Part shown: piece by piece, positions 53,241 through 62,400 of the stretch
Layout: each line of letters starts with the position of its first letter
Numbering within the stretch: position 1 is the stretch's first letter
Assembly: GCF_003853415.1 (NCBI RefSeq)
Contig: NZ_QTPP01000010.1
Coordinates: 124,001 to 188,000, forward strand
Length of the DNA stretch: 64,000 bases
DNA from: Burkholderia sp. Bp9142
GTDB taxonomy: Bacteria; Pseudomonadota; Gammaproteobacteria; Burkholderiales; Burkholderiaceae
Direction of reading: 5' to 3'
Position numbers and translations under genes: made by a program
The notes under the pieces: model-generated
What the model was told of the DNA's origin: nothing
The model's database searches: none
Seen by the model: only the letters and a program-made list of their open reading frames with translations

Positions 53241-54214
53241 CGCGCGGTATCCAGTTTCGAGATCTTGTGGATCGTCAGCAGTCCGATCGTCAGCAGCACG
53301 GCGGCGATCGTCAGCAGCACGCGTCCGGCGTGCGTGTCGAACAGCAGCATCACGTATGCGCGGTTCACGACGAACAATGCGCCGATCATCACGAACGGCA
53401 CCGCCGAAATGATCTTCGTCGTGATCCGCCCCTCGGCGGTCAACGCGCGTGTCTTCAGGCGAATGTCGCGACGCGTGCGGATGATGCTCGACAACTCGTC
53501 GAGCGTCTCGCCGAGGCTGCCGCCGGTCTCGCGCTGCAGCAGCAGGTAGACGGTGAAGAACGAGAAGTCCGCGATCATCAGCCGGTCTGCCGCGTACGTC
53601 AGCACGTCCTTCAGGTCGGCGCCGACGCGCAGGCTGTCGCCCATCGTGCGGAACGTCGAGCGCACCGGCTCGGCCGCGCTGTCGCCCACCGTGCTGATCG
53701 CCTGCGTGACCGGAATGCCTGCGCGCACCGCACGCACGATCAGGTCGATCGCGTCCGGGAATGCTTCGAGGAAACGCAGCCGGAAACGCTCGACCAGTGC
53801 GCGGTAGCTGGCGCGCATCGCCACCAGCGGCAGCCCCACGTAGATCAGCGGATGCAGGACGCGCGGGAGTGCGACGAACTGCATCGCGACGATCGCCGCG
53901 ATCGCGCCGGCGATCGTGCTGGCGACGACGATCCGCATCCCGCGTTCGCCGCCGACCGCGCGCACGCGCGTCACGTAGCGCTGCAGCCACGCGCGCGCGC
54001 GGCTTTGCCGGCGCGGCAGGTTGAACAGCGCGACGCCGGGCACGGCATCCGCACCGGCCTTCCGGCCCGCCAGCGACGGTGCAAGGTGCTGCATCCGCGC
54101 GCGAATGCGCTGCTCCGGCGTGCGGCCCGCACGATCCAGCAGCGCGGACAGCACGAGGCCCAGCGCGAGGATCACGACGAATGCGCCGAGCGCGACGAGG
54201 TCCGCGGCCCTCAT
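53237..54214 (-). CDS. tadB: TadB inner-membrane platform protein
   Basis: 325 residues. An N-terminal helix (5-25), paired helices (about 95-135), then the T2SSF domain: RFLEAFPDAIDLIVRAVRAGIPVTQAISTVGDSAAEPV, and LLLQRETGGSLGETLDELSSIIRTR, and C-terminal helices. It forms the Tad platform with TadC, coupling to TadA. ATG 54214 overlaps the tadA stop by 4 bp. Confidence 0.94.
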   Translation of the reverse strand: MRAADLVALGAFVVILALGLVLSALLDRAGRTPEQRIRARMQHLAPSLAGRKAGADAVPGVALFNLPRRQSRARAWLQRYVTRVRAVGGERGMRIVVASTIAGAIAAIVAMQFVALPRVLHPLIYVGLPLVAMRASYRALVERFRLRFLEAFPDAIDLIVRAVRAGIPVTQAISTVGDSAAEPVRSTFRTMGDSLRVGADLKDVLTYAADRLMIADFSFFTVYLLLQRETGGSLGETLDELSSIIRTRRDIRLKTRALTAEGRITTKIISAVPFVMIGALFVVNRAYVMLLFDTHAGRVLLTIAAVLLTIGLLTIHKISKLDTAR

Positions 54215-55623
54215 TGCCGGAATACCTCGGAGAGCGCGTCCTCGACACCGTAGTACGCGGCGCGCGGCGCGAACGCGGGCCGCAGCGACGATGCCTCGAA
54301 CACGCCCTTCACCACCTCGCGCGTCGTGTCGCCCTCCTGGCGGAACGCGAACAGGTCCTGCGTGATCACCACCTCGCCTTCCATCCCGACGATCTCCGTG
54401 ATCCGGGTCACACGGCGCACGCCGTCGCGCATCCGCTCGACCTGCACGAACAGGTGCACGGCGCTCGCGATCTGGCGCCGGATCGACAGCAGCTGCAGGT
54501 TCGCGTTTGCCATCATGACCATGCTTTCGAGCCGGCTGATCGCGTCGCGCGGCGAGTTCGCATGGATCGTCGTCATCGAGCCGTCGTGACCCGTGTTCAT
54601 CGCCTGCAGCACGTCGAACGCCTCGGCACCGCGGATTTCGCCGAGGATGATGCGGTCCGGCCGCATCCGCAGCGCGTTGCGCACGAGGTCGCGCTGCGAG
54701 ATCCCGCCGAGCCCTTCGGTATTCTCCGGCCGCGTCTCGAGACTGACGACGTGCGGCTGCAGCAGTTGCAGCTCGGCCGCATCCTCGATCGTGACGATCC
54801 GCTCGTGCTCCTCGATGTGTTGCGACAGCGCGTTGAGCAAGGTCGTCTTGCCCGAGCCGGTACCGCCCGAGATCACGATGTTCAGCCGGCACGCGCAGGC
54901 GATCTTCAGCACCTGCAGCATCCCGTGCGAGATGTTGCCCTGATGTGCCATCCGCGCGAGCGTGATGTCTCGCTTCGCGAACTTGCGGATCGAGATCGAC
55001 GCGCCGCGCATCGCGATCGGCGGCAGCACGACGTTCACGCGGCTGCCGTCGGCGAGACGCGCATCGACCATCGGGCTGCTCTCGTCGACGCGGCGCCCGA
55101 CCGCCGCCGCGATCCGCTGCGCGACGCTCGTCACGTGCGCGTTGTCGCGAAACTTCAGCGACGTGAGTTCGAGCCGGCCCGCGCGCTCGACGTACACCTG
55201 GTCGGGGCCGTTCACGAGGATGTCGGAGACGGTGTCGTCGGCGAGCAGCGGCTCGATCGGCCCGACGCCGAACATGTCGTTCAGGATCGCATCGACGATC
55301 AGCACCTGCTCGCCCGCCGTGATCTTCAGGCGCTCGCGCTCGACCGTGTGCGCGGCCACCTGCTCGATGCCCGCACGCACTTCGTCGCGCGTCTTCATCA
55401 GCGCCGCCGACATGTTCATCGACGTGAACACCGCGGTGCGAATCGCGTCGAACTTGCCGGAGCGGATCAGCGCCTCCTGGGTATCGGCCGCCGCGGGCCC
55501 GCGGGCAGGCGCGGGAGCCGGGCTCGCGACCGGCCCCGGCGCCGGTGCGTCGCCGCGCGGCGCGGCAGGCGTGCCCACCGGTGCAGCGTCCGGCGTCGGC
55601 TCTTTGCGGGTGCCGAACGTCAC
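54211..55623 (-). CDS. tadA: TadA/CpaF secretion ATPase
   Basis: 470 residues from GTG 55623, which has GGAGGAAAGG upstream and overlaps the tadZ TGA (GTGA); an ATG five codons before is less likely. Pro/Ala-rich N-terminal 45 residues, then N-domain ([25 protein letters not shown]), Walker [15 protein letters not shown], Asp box (IEDAAELQL), Walker B region [14 protein letters not shown] and His box [11 protein letters not shown]. It hydrolyses ATP to power Flp pilus assembly. Confidence 0.96.
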   Translation of the reverse strand: MTFGTRKEPTPDAAPVGTPAAPRGDAPAPGPVASPAPAPARGPAAADTQEALIRSGKFDAIRTAVFTSMNMSAALMKTRDEVRAGIEQVAAHTVERERLKITAGEQVLIVDAILNDMFGVGPIEPLLADDTVSDILVNGPDQVYVERAGRLELTSLKFRDNAHVTSVAQRIAAAVGRRVDESSPMVDARLADGSRVNVVLPPIAMRGASISIRKFAKRDITLARMAHQGNISHGMLQVLKIACACRLNIVISGGTGSGKTTLLNALSQHIEEHERIVTIEDAAELQLLQPHVVSLETRPENTEGLGGISQRDLVRNALRMRPDRIILGEIRGAEAFDVLQAMNTGHDGSMTTIHANSPRDAISRLESMVMMANANLQLLSIRRQIASAVHLFVQVERMRDGVRRVTRITEIVGMEGEVVITQDLFAFRQEGDTTREVVKGVFEASSLRPAFAPRAAYYGVEDALSEVFRQ

Positions 55624-56843
55624 GATCCTTTCCTCCATCTGACGAAGCGCGCATACCACGGCTCGGCGACGGCCATCGATTCCCCGGTGATGCCGTTCGC
55701 GAGCCGCCGGATCTCGTCCAGGAAGCCATGGCGCTTCGCGCCTTCGATCGGCTCGCCGAGGTTCTCGGCGGTCGCGAGCGACTGCGGCTCGTGCGGCAGC
55801 TCGCGCAGCCTCACGCCGCCGAATGCGTCCTCGAAGTCGGTCTGCGCGACGCGCCCCTTGACCGGCTCGAGCGGATTGTTCAGCACCATCGACAACAGCC
55901 GCTCGCCCGGCAGCTCCCTCACGAAGCGCGCAAGCCGTGCGGCTTCGTACGCGGCATGTACCGAGCGGTCGGCGACGACATAGACGAGATCGGACGCTTC
56001 CAGTGCACCCTCGAACAGCTTGCCGGCGCGGGTGCCCACGTCGAACAGCACGTAATGGAAGCGGTCCTGCAGCATGCCGACGAGCTGCGCGATCGCATCG
56101 TCGCGCAGCGGCGCGTCTTCGCCGTACGCCAGTTCGGCCGACAGCACATGCAGGCGGTCGCCCTTCGTGACGAACATGCGGTCGAACAACGCGTCGTCGG
56201 GACGCTGTTCCATGTTCAGCAGTTCGATCAGCCCGTTGTTGCTCGACAGCCCGAGCATCGAGTTCGCGCCCCCGCCATGCAGGTTCAGGTCGACGTACGC
56301 GACGCGGCGGCGCTTCTCCCCCGCGAGGCAGCGGGCAAGGCTCACCGCGATCGTCGTCGCGCCGATGCCGCCGCGCGCGCCGACGAAGCTGACGACCTTG
56401 CCGGTGCGCGCCTGCACGACCGATTCCGTCGCGGTCAGCGCGCGCCGCATCAACTCGACGGTCAGCGGCTTCACGATGTAGTCCTGCACGCCGATGCCGA
56501 GCAGGTTGCGGAACAGCCCGACGTCGTTCTGCGTGCCGACCGCGACGACCCGCACCGACGGGTCGCACACCTCCGAGAGCCGCATCAGGTCCGACACCGG
56601 CAGCACCGAATCCGACACGTCAACGATCAGCTGGCGCGGCGAACGCTCGTTGTGCTGCAGCAGCCGGATCGCGTCGTCGCAGTCGCCCGGCTGCACGTGG
56701 GCACGCGTGATCGACAGGTCCTGCGCGACGCGGCGAATCACGTCCTCGCTGCCCGCGTCCGACACGACCGCGACGAGATCCGCCGCTCCGGCGGAAGCGG
56801 CACGCTTGGCGTTCTGGCGATCGAGGACGTTCATGGGCGGCAT
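55620..56843 (-). CDS. tadZ: TadZ/CpaE ParA-like localisation protein
   Basis: 407 residues. An atypical receiver-like N-terminal domain (about 20-135) is followed by a MinD/ParA-like domain with a deviant Walker A (GARGGIGATTIAVSL) and AYVDLNLHGGGANSMLGL. TadZ positions the pilus machine at a pole or focus. The exact start is uncertain: ATG 56843 or 56834; neither has a good ribosome site. Confidence 0.92.
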   Translation of the reverse strand: MPPMNVLDRQNAKRAASAGAADLVAVVSDAGSEDVIRRVAQDLSITRAHVQPGDCDDAIRLLQHNERSPRQLIVDVSDSVLPVSDLMRLSEVCDPSVRVVAVGTQNDVGLFRNLLGIGVQDYIVKPLTVELMRRALTATESVVQARTGKVVSFVGARGGIGATTIAVSLARCLAGEKRRRVAYVDLNLHGGGANSMLGLSSNNGLIELLNMEQRPDDALFDRMFVTKGDRLHVLSAELAYGEDAPLRDDAIAQLVGMLQDRFHYVLFDVGTRAGKLFEGALEASDLVYVVADRSVHAAYEAARLARFVRELPGERLLSMVLNNPLEPVKGRVAQTDFEDAFGGVRLRELPHEPQSLATAENLGEPIEGAKRHGFLDEIRRLANGITGESMAVAEPWYARFVRWRKGS

Positions 56844-56864
56844 CGTGATGGCATCGGGAGCGGG

Positions 56865-57248
56865 TCAATGGCCGGGCGAGCCGGTCGTCGTCAGCGTCTT
56901 CCCGGGTGTCGGCTGCTTCACGCGATCCTCGACGTAGCGGCGCACCGCGTCGGCCGCGACCTGCGCGTCCGCGCCGCCGTACGGCACGGGCGCGACGAGA
57001 TCTTCCGGCCGCGCGAGCATGGTCGCGAGATTCGTGTAGGTCGCGCAGCCGAACGGCACACCGGGCCGCCCGAACCCGGCATCGACGAGATGCGACGGCT
57101 GCATCAGCTTCGCGCAGTCGGGCGGCACCGCGTGCACGCCGTCGAAGCCGATCGCGCGTGCATCCGGCAGGTTGATCGGCGGCGGCGCCGACAGGCAGCC
57201 TGCGAGCGCCGGCGACAGCAGGGCCGAGACGATGGTTCGAACTCGCAT
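56865..57248 (-). CDS. cpaD: CpaD/RcpB-like lipoprotein
   Basis: 127 residues, short for CpaD. Signal peptide with lipobox LAGC; FGCATYTNLATMLARPEDLVAP is the CpaD core motif (GCATxxNLAxxVxxPxDL). ATG 57248 has GGAGGAG. CpaD stabilises or gates the secretin channel in the outer membrane. Lies between the secretin and TadZ genes, as usual. Confidence 0.88.
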   Translation of the reverse strand: MRVRTIVSALLSPALAGCLSAPPPINLPDARAIGFDGVHAVPPDCAKLMQPSHLVDAGFGRPGVPFGCATYTNLATMLARPEDLVAPVPYGGADAQVAADAVRRYVEDRVKQPTPGKTLTTTGSPGH

Positions 57249-57262
57249 GCGCGCTCCTCCGT

Positions 57263-58642
57263 TCAGTACACGAAGCCCGCGGCGCCGACGAGGCGCGGCG
57301 TGTCGCCCGACAACAGGTCGAGCCCGAGGTTGCGCTGTATCGCGAACTCGAGATCGCTGCTCGGCCGCGCGACGGTGTCGAGCGCCTGCTCGAGCTGGCC
57401 GGGGCCGGTCGGCTGCACGATGTACGGCGTCACGATCACGACGACCTCGGTCTTGTTGTCCTGGAAGTTCTTCGACGAAAACAGCCGGCCGATGATCGGC
57501 AGCCGGCCGAGCCCCGGGATCTGCGACACGGTATCGGCAGTCTGGCTTTGCAGCAGCCCGCCGATCGCGAAGCTCTGCCCGCTCGACAGCTCGACCGTCG
57601 TCTCGACGCGCCGCACGGTGAGTGCCGGCACCTTGATGCTGCCCGTCGTCACGCTGTTGCTCGCATCGACCTCACTGACTTCCGGGCGCACCTTGAGGCT
57701 GATGCGGTTGTCGGCGAGCACGGTCGGTGTGAAGTCGAGCGACACGCCGAACGGCTTGTAATCGACCGTGATCACCCCCGTGTTGCCGGCCTGCGCAACG
57801 GGAACCGGAATCTCGCCGCCCGCGAGGAAGCTCGCGGTCTCGCCGGACATCGCGGTGAGGTTCGGTTCGGCGAGCATCGTGATCAGGCCCTCCTGGTCGA
57901 GCGCATCGAGCACGACGTCGATCGACCAGCGCCCCGCGCGGAACCCGCCGAGCACCGAGAATGCGCCCGTCGGCGACAGGTTGAACAGGCCGTTCGTCGG
58001 ATCGAACAGCGTGCGCCCGTTGAACAGCCCGCCGACGAAGTTGCCGGCGCTGCCAAGCGAGCTCCAGTTGATGCCGAGCTGCTGCGTGACGTTGCGGCTC
58101 ACCTCGGTCACCCGCACGCGCAGGTTCACCTGGATCGGGCGCGACAGCGTGAGCCGGTTGACGATCTTTTCCTTGTCGCGCAGGTACGGCGCGAGCGACT
58201 GCATCACGGCGTCCGCGTCGGCCGCGCTCGGCACCTTGCCCGACACCATCAGCGAGCCCGGCGCGCCGGACACCGACAGCTTCAGTTGCGGAAAGCGGCT
58301 GTCGAGCACCGCCTGCAGCGACGCGGTGTCGACCTGCACGATCACCGTCCGGCGCAGGATCGGCCGATGGTTCGCGCCAAGCGCGATCAGCGTGGTGGTG
58401 CCGGCCTTCTTGCCGAACACGAACACGGTGCGCGGCGACGGCACCTGGATGTCCGCGATGCTCGGGTCCGCGACGAACATCGCGGTCGCGGGTTCGGGCA
58501 GCGACAGCATCTCGCCCTTGCCGGTCGCGATCGACAACGCCGCGCCGGCGTCCGCCGCCTGCGCGCGCTGCGCGAGCGCGACACCCGGCGCGACGATGCA
58601 GGCCAGGCACCAGAAAGCGATCCATCGAACCATGCGCACCAT
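57263..58642 (-). CDS. cpaC: CpaC/RcpA outer-membrane secretin
   Basis: 459 residues. Signal peptide MVRWIAFWCLACIVAPGVALA; N-terminal RcpA/CpaC pilus domain (FVADPSIADIQVPSPRTVFVFGKKAGTTTLIAL); BON-like region; secretin domain from about 240 with LDALDQEGLITMLAEPNLTAMSGETASFLAGGEIPVP and GLLQSQTADTVSQIPGLGRLPIIGRLF. ATG 58642 has GGGAAGACGC. It forms the pore through which the Flp pilus leaves. Confidence 0.95.
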   Translation of the reverse strand: MVRMVRWIAFWCLACIVAPGVALAQRAQAADAGAALSIATGKGEMLSLPEPATAMFVADPSIADIQVPSPRTVFVFGKKAGTTTLIALGANHRPILRRTVIVQVDTASLQAVLDSRFPQLKLSVSGAPGSLMVSGKVPSAADADAVMQSLAPYLRDKEKIVNRLTLSRPIQVNLRVRVTEVSRNVTQQLGINWSSLGSAGNFVGGLFNGRTLFDPTNGLFNLSPTGAFSVLGGFRAGRWSIDVVLDALDQEGLITMLAEPNLTAMSGETASFLAGGEIPVPVAQAGNTGVITVDYKPFGVSLDFTPTVLADNRISLKVRPEVSEVDASNSVTTGSIKVPALTVRRVETTVELSSGQSFAIGGLLQSQTADTVSQIPGLGRLPIIGRLFSSKNFQDNKTEVVVIVTPYIVQPTGPGQLEQALDTVARPSSDLEFAIQRNLGLDLLSGDTPRLVGAAGFVY

Positions 58643-58704
58643 GCGTCTTCCCGTCAAATGCCTGCCGCCGAGCGGCCGGCCCCATTCGTCACCGTGTCAC
58701 CGTG

Positions 58705-59721
58705 TCACTGCGGCGCCGCCGGCCGCGGCGCTTGCGCCGTCGCGTCCGCGGCAGCGTTGCCGCCCGCGGGCCCGGCCGGCGCAACCGGCATGCCCGGCCA
58801 ACCGGCCGGTAGCGGCGGCACGCCCGGCATGCCGGTGCCCGTGCCCATGCCGTGCGATCCATCGTCGACCGACGAGCCGCGATAGATCACGACCGTGTTG
58901 CCCGGCGACGCCGGCCGCGTGCCGGCGTCCGTCCGCGCGGACGGCACCCGCGCCGCGCGCGACACGTCGCCGGCCCACACCGGCGGCGTATCGGGCTCCG
59001 CTTCGTCGCTGCCTGCCGCCTGACGGCGATCGCTCGTCGCGAAGCTGCGCAGCGCCAGCGACAGCGAGCCGAGGCGCGTCGCGACCAGCACGACCTGCGC
59101 GGTGCGCGGCGCGACTTCGAGCGTGACCGTGCGCGCGCGGACCGGCGCGTCCACCGCGCTCGCGGGTGCCTTCGCGCGCTGGAATTCCGAGCCGACCGCG
59201 AGCACGCGCGCGCGCCGCACGACCGTCTCCGCTTCGAACGTGCCGGGCGTCGTCGCGGAACCGCCGATCTGCTGCGTGAGCACCACGTCGACGAAGTCGC
59301 CCGGCTGGATCAGCCCCGCGTTGCCCGACACGTCGTCGACCGGCACCGAGATCGCGCGCATGCCGGGCTGCAGCGCGGCCGCGAGAAAATCCGGCGCGCC
59401 GGCCGGAATCACGTTGTCCGTGCGGATCGGCGCCCCGGCGTCGACGCGGTTGCGCAGCAGCGCGCCTTTGAGCTCCGCGCCCGGTTGGGATTCGACGAAC
59501 GCACCGGCCGGCACCTGCGCGCGCGGCATGCGCTTCCACGCAAGATCGTTGTCGCGCAGCAGCAGCCCTTCGGGCAGGTCGGCCGCCGCGACACGCACGC
59601 GTACCTCGGCCACTTCGCCGGGTGCCGACGGCGTCGACGCGGCGACGTACAGTTGCCGCAGGAGGAACGCGCCGATGCCGGCAGCGATGATCAGCACGGC
59701 CATTCTCAGGGGTTTGGGCAT
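58705..59721 (-). CDS. cpaB: CpaB/RcpC pilus assembly protein
   Basis: 338 residues. N-terminal membrane anchor (PLRMAVLIIAAGIGAFLLRQL), then an SAF domain (RVRVAAADLPEGLLLRDNDLAWKRMP) and MRAISVPVDDVSGNAGLIQPGDFVDVVLT, classic for CpaB. The last 70 residues are Gly/Pro/Ala-rich. Periplasmic partner of the secretin. Start ATG 59721. It comes 20 bp after the prepilin peptidase stop. Confidence 0.93.
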   Translation of the reverse strand: MPKPLRMAVLIIAAGIGAFLLRQLYVAASTPSAPGEVAEVRVRVAAADLPEGLLLRDNDLAWKRMPRAQVPAGAFVESQPGAELKGALLRNRVDAGAPIRTDNVIPAGAPDFLAAALQPGMRAISVPVDDVSGNAGLIQPGDFVDVVLTQQIGGSATTPGTFEAETVVRRARVLAVGSEFQRAKAPASAVDAPVRARTVTLEVAPRTAQVVLVATRLGSLSLALRSFATSDRRQAAGSDEAEPDTPPVWAGDVSRAARVPSARTDAGTRPASPGNTVVIYRGSSVDDGSHGMGTGTGMPGVPPLPAGWPGMPVAPAGPAGGNAAADATAQAPRPAAPQ

Positions 59722-59740
59722 GGCAGCGTGCGTTCCCCGG

Positions 59741-60220
59741 CTAGGTGAGCGAAACCGCGTGGGGAAACGGCACCCAGACGGCAAGGGCACCGCCGAGCGC
59801 CAGCGCGACACCGTACGGTACGCCGCGCGTCGCGATCGCGCCGGCCGGTGCGATGCGACGCTGCCGCGCAACGGCCACCAGCACGGCGACGCCGTACGCG
59901 GCGCCGCTCGCCCCGATGATCGTCAGCACCGGGAGCGCCAGCGTCGGACCTGCCCACAGGAATACGGCCGCCGCCAGTTTCACGTCGCCGCCGCCGATCC
60001 AGCCGGCGTGACGCAGGCCGCCGAACAGCAGCAGCATCGCCGCGGCGGTCGCAACGTGACCGGCGAGTTGCGCGAGCCCTTCGCGGGCCAGCGCCGCCGC
60101 GACGAAATACAGCAACGCGAACGCCAGCACCGCGCGATTGGACAGGCGCCGCGCGCGCACGTCTTGCGTCGCGAGCGACACCAGCACGAGCGTCGCCGTC
60201 GACTGTACGAGATAGAGCAT
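59741..60220 (-). CDS. cpaA: CpaA/TadV prepilin peptidase
   Basis: 159 residues, small A24-family aspartic peptidase with about five to six membrane helices. The two catalytic Asp are in ATQDVRARRLSN and GGGDVKLAAA. It cleaves the Flp, TadE and related prepilins before the Glu+5 motif. Starts at ATG 60220, 90 bp after flp. Confidence 0.93.
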   Translation of the reverse strand: MLYLVQSTATLVLVSLATQDVRARRLSNRAVLAFALLYFVAAALAREGLAQLAGHVATAAAMLLLFGGLRHAGWIGGGDVKLAAAVFLWAGPTLALPVLTIIGASGAAYGVAVLVAVARQRRIAPAGAIATRGVPYGVALALGGALAVWVPFPHAVSLT

Positions 60221-60309
60221 CGGAGATGCCGTCCGTCGGCGCGCCCCGGCTGGATACGTCGTACCGCTGCGGATCCGTGTGTTCGTCGGCGGCGCGCGGG
60301 TTCAGGGGA

Positions 60310-60492
60310 TCAGATCAGCGCGGTGACCTTGTTGATCAGCGCCGTGAACACGGCCGGCAAGCCGCCGGAGGTGCTGCTCAAGATTACGCCCACCGCCGCC
60401 AGTGCAACCACGACGATGCCGCCCAGGACCGCGTATTCGAGCGAGCTGACGCCACGTTCATCGCGCAGCAAGGTCTTGACGTATTGCAGCAT
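60310..60492 (-). CDS. flp: Flp-type pilin precursor
   Basis: 60 residues. Basic leader MLQYVKTLLRDERG, cleavage after Gly, then VSSLEYAVLGGIVVVALAAVGVIL: the invariant Glu-Tyr of Flp pilins at +5/+6 of the mature protein. Mature pilin is about 46 residues. CGGAGG precedes ATG 60492. It is the first gene of the tad locus and the major pilin expected to be the most abundant product. Confidence 0.95.
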   Translation of the reverse strand: MLQYVKTLLRDERGVSSLEYAVLGGIVVVALAAVGVILSSTSGGLPAVFTALINKVTALI

Positions 60493-60739
60493 GACAACCT
60501 CCGTGTGACGGGGTCGGTGATCGACCGTTGAATGTAAAGACGCTGTGTTGCTTCGGTGGCGCGCACGGCGTTAGCCCATTCATGACTCATGCGGCAGCCC
60601 CGGCATCGGGCCGTTCGCATCCCCCGGAATCCATTCGATCGCTGCCACGCGCGGCGTACGGCAATGGCGTCTGCCGCTACGTTCGCGCGTCTGTTGCATA
60701 GCCGCATTGGCACGATGCTGATCACGCTGATTCGTCTAG

Positions 60740-60768
60740 GGTATAGACAATTTTTTTGGCGAATTCAA
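60740..60768 (-). promoter_or_regulatory. Candidate flp/tad operon promoter
   Basis: On the minus strand TTGAAT (60768-60763) and TATACC (60745-60740) are 17 bp apart in an AT-rich segment. If used, the mRNA leader before flp is about 240 nt, long enough to carry regulatory structure. Confidence 0.5.
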
Positions 60769-60966
60769 ATTATTTGGCGTCGGAGTGCATTTATGGGCAA
60801 CGGCCTTCAACGATGAAATACACGCAGATCATTTACCGCTTTTTCATCGCCATTCAGAAGGCTTGTCGCGGCGTGCAGTAAGAATGTTAACGCCGGGACG
60901 CATCATTTCTGCCGCTGCGCCACTCGATGATTTTTATTCAGCTTTTCGATATGCCGCGTGATTCGC

Positions 60967-61195
60967 ATTTGCCAATTTGAAACGAACTCGCACACGCGTT
61001 GGCCGGTAACTTTTTTCGATCGAGCCGGCATGGCCCGGAAAATATTGCGCGCGCCGATCGCATTGCCCGATCCGGATCGGCGCCGCCATCATCGACGATC
61101 GATTCGCCGTCGATCGGCATGCGGGACCCGCACGTCGCGCTCGCTCGCGTCACCATTTCCAATCGGCGACACGCGTGATTTGCCAACCCGAAACG
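60967..61195. repeat. Two 18-bp direct repeats upstream of ABC transporter genes
   Basis: The element ATTTGCCAA-N3-GAAACG occurs at 60967-60984 (centre TTT) and 61178-61195 (centre CCC), same orientation, 15 of 18 identical. They are 120 and 330 bp upstream of the binding-protein start. They look like binding sites for one regulator, perhaps a sulfur-responsive LysR such as SsuR/CysB (inference). Confidence 0.5.
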
Positions 61196-61302
61196 CGGCG
61201 ATAAGCATAGTTCAAATCGTTGCTTGTCCCGCGCCCGACGCGTCCTCCAGAATGGTTCGACACCCTCCGGCCCGATTTCCACTCCTCGCCATCCGACGCT
61301 CC

Positions 61303-62385
61303 ATGATCGACCGATTCCCGTCTCCACTGCGCCTGCTGCGATCGCTGCTGATCGCGTCCCTCGTCGCGTTGCCCGCCGCCGCCGCGCACGCCGACAAGCC
61401 CGCGACGATCCGCATCGGCGTCGCCCAGCAGGGCGCCGGCGATCCGCCGACCTTCGGCGGATCGAGCGCGGCGACCGTGCAGCTCCAGCAGCTCGTCGAA
61501 AAGGAATTCGCGGCCGACGGCATCAAGGTGCAGTGGCTGTTCTTCAAGGGCGCGGGCCCGGCCGTCAACGAGGCGATCGCCGACAAGGCGCTCGACTTCG
61601 CGTACCAGGGCGACCTGCCGGCGGTGCTCGCGCGCGCGAACGGGATCAAGACGCATCTGCTGCTCGCCGCCAGCGTGCGCTCGGGCGTCAAGATCGCGGT
61701 GCCGCCCGACTCCGATATCCGCTCGATCACGGACCTGAAGGGCCGCCGCGTGTCGATCTTCCGCGGCACCAACCTGCAGCTCGTCGCCGACAACGCGCTC
61801 GCGAAGAACAGCCTGAGCGAACGCGACCTGCGCGTGATCAACCTCGACGCCGCGAGTGCGCTCGCCGCGCTCGCGTCGAAGGGCATCGACGCATCGGTCG
61901 GCGACTATCAGCTGTACAAGCTGCGCGACGCGGGCCTCGCGAAGATCATCTACGAATCGCAGAACGACGGCCCGCAGCTCACGCGCCAGACCCACCTGCT
62001 CGTGCTCGACGACTTCGAGCGCGCGCATCCGGACCTCGTGCAGCGCGTCGTCAACGCATTCGTGAAGGGGGCGCAATGGTCGTCCGACGAGGCGAACCGC
62101 GACGCGTTGTTCAAGCTGTGGGCAAAAAGCGGCGTGCCGTATGCGTTATGGCAGGCCGATTATGCGAACCAGCGCCTGAAGGACCGCCTGTCGCCGCTGA
62201 TCGATCCGTTCGTGATCGCGCGCTACAAGGCCGTCGCGCAGGATGCGCTGAAGCTGAAACTGATCCGCCAGGCGGTCGACGTCGACGGCTGGTTCGAGCC
62301 GAAGTATCTCGACAACGCGTTGCGCACGCAAAAGCTCGAACACTACTGGCCGCGTTACGACGCGGCCGGCCAGCCCCTTTCCTGA
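61303..62385 (+). CDS. Sulfonate/nitrate/taurine-type ABC substrate-binding protein
   Basis: 360 residues. Signal peptide SPLRLLRSLLIASLVALPAAAAHA; then TIRIGVAQQGAGDPPTFGGSS, VQWLFFKGAGPAVNEAIADKALDFAYQGDLPAVLARANGIKTHLLLAAS and SITDLKGRRVSIFRGTNLQLVADNAL, the SsuA-like pattern. Binds an alkanesulfonate, sulfate ester or similar organosulfur compound and delivers it to the permeases encoded next. ATG 61303 has no clear ribosome-binding site. Confidence 0.9.
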   Translation: MIDRFPSPLRLLRSLLIASLVALPAAAAHADKPATIRIGVAQQGAGDPPTFGGSSAATVQLQQLVEKEFAADGIKVQWLFFKGAGPAVNEAIADKALDFAYQGDLPAVLARANGIKTHLLLAASVRSGVKIAVPPDSDIRSITDLKGRRVSIFRGTNLQLVADNALAKNSLSERDLRVINLDAASALAALASKGIDASVGDYQLYKLRDAGLAKIIYESQNDGPQLTRQTHLLVLDDFERAHPDLVQRVVNAFVKGAQWSSDEANRDALFKLWAKSGVPYALWQADYANQRLKDRLSPLIDPFVIARYKAVAQDALKLKLIRQAVDVDGWFEPKYLDNALRTQKLEHYWPRYDAAGQPLS

Positions 62386-62400
62386 CCCGGACCCGCCCCG

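Larger units (their letters stand above)
60493..61302. other. Divergent intergenic region, 810 bp
   Basis: This region holds the flp promoter and long leader (60493-60768) and the upstream region of the ABC transporter unit (60770-61302). It includes an AT-rich core (60740-60960), a palindrome CCGATCCGGATCGG (61067-61080) and two 18-bp direct repeats (60967-60984, 61178-61195). No protein gene is supported. Confidence 0.5.

Noticed and set aside
60958..61302. Upstream extension of the SsuA-like protein
   Set aside because: The extra residues are not signal-peptide-like; the Sec signal starts at ATG 61303.
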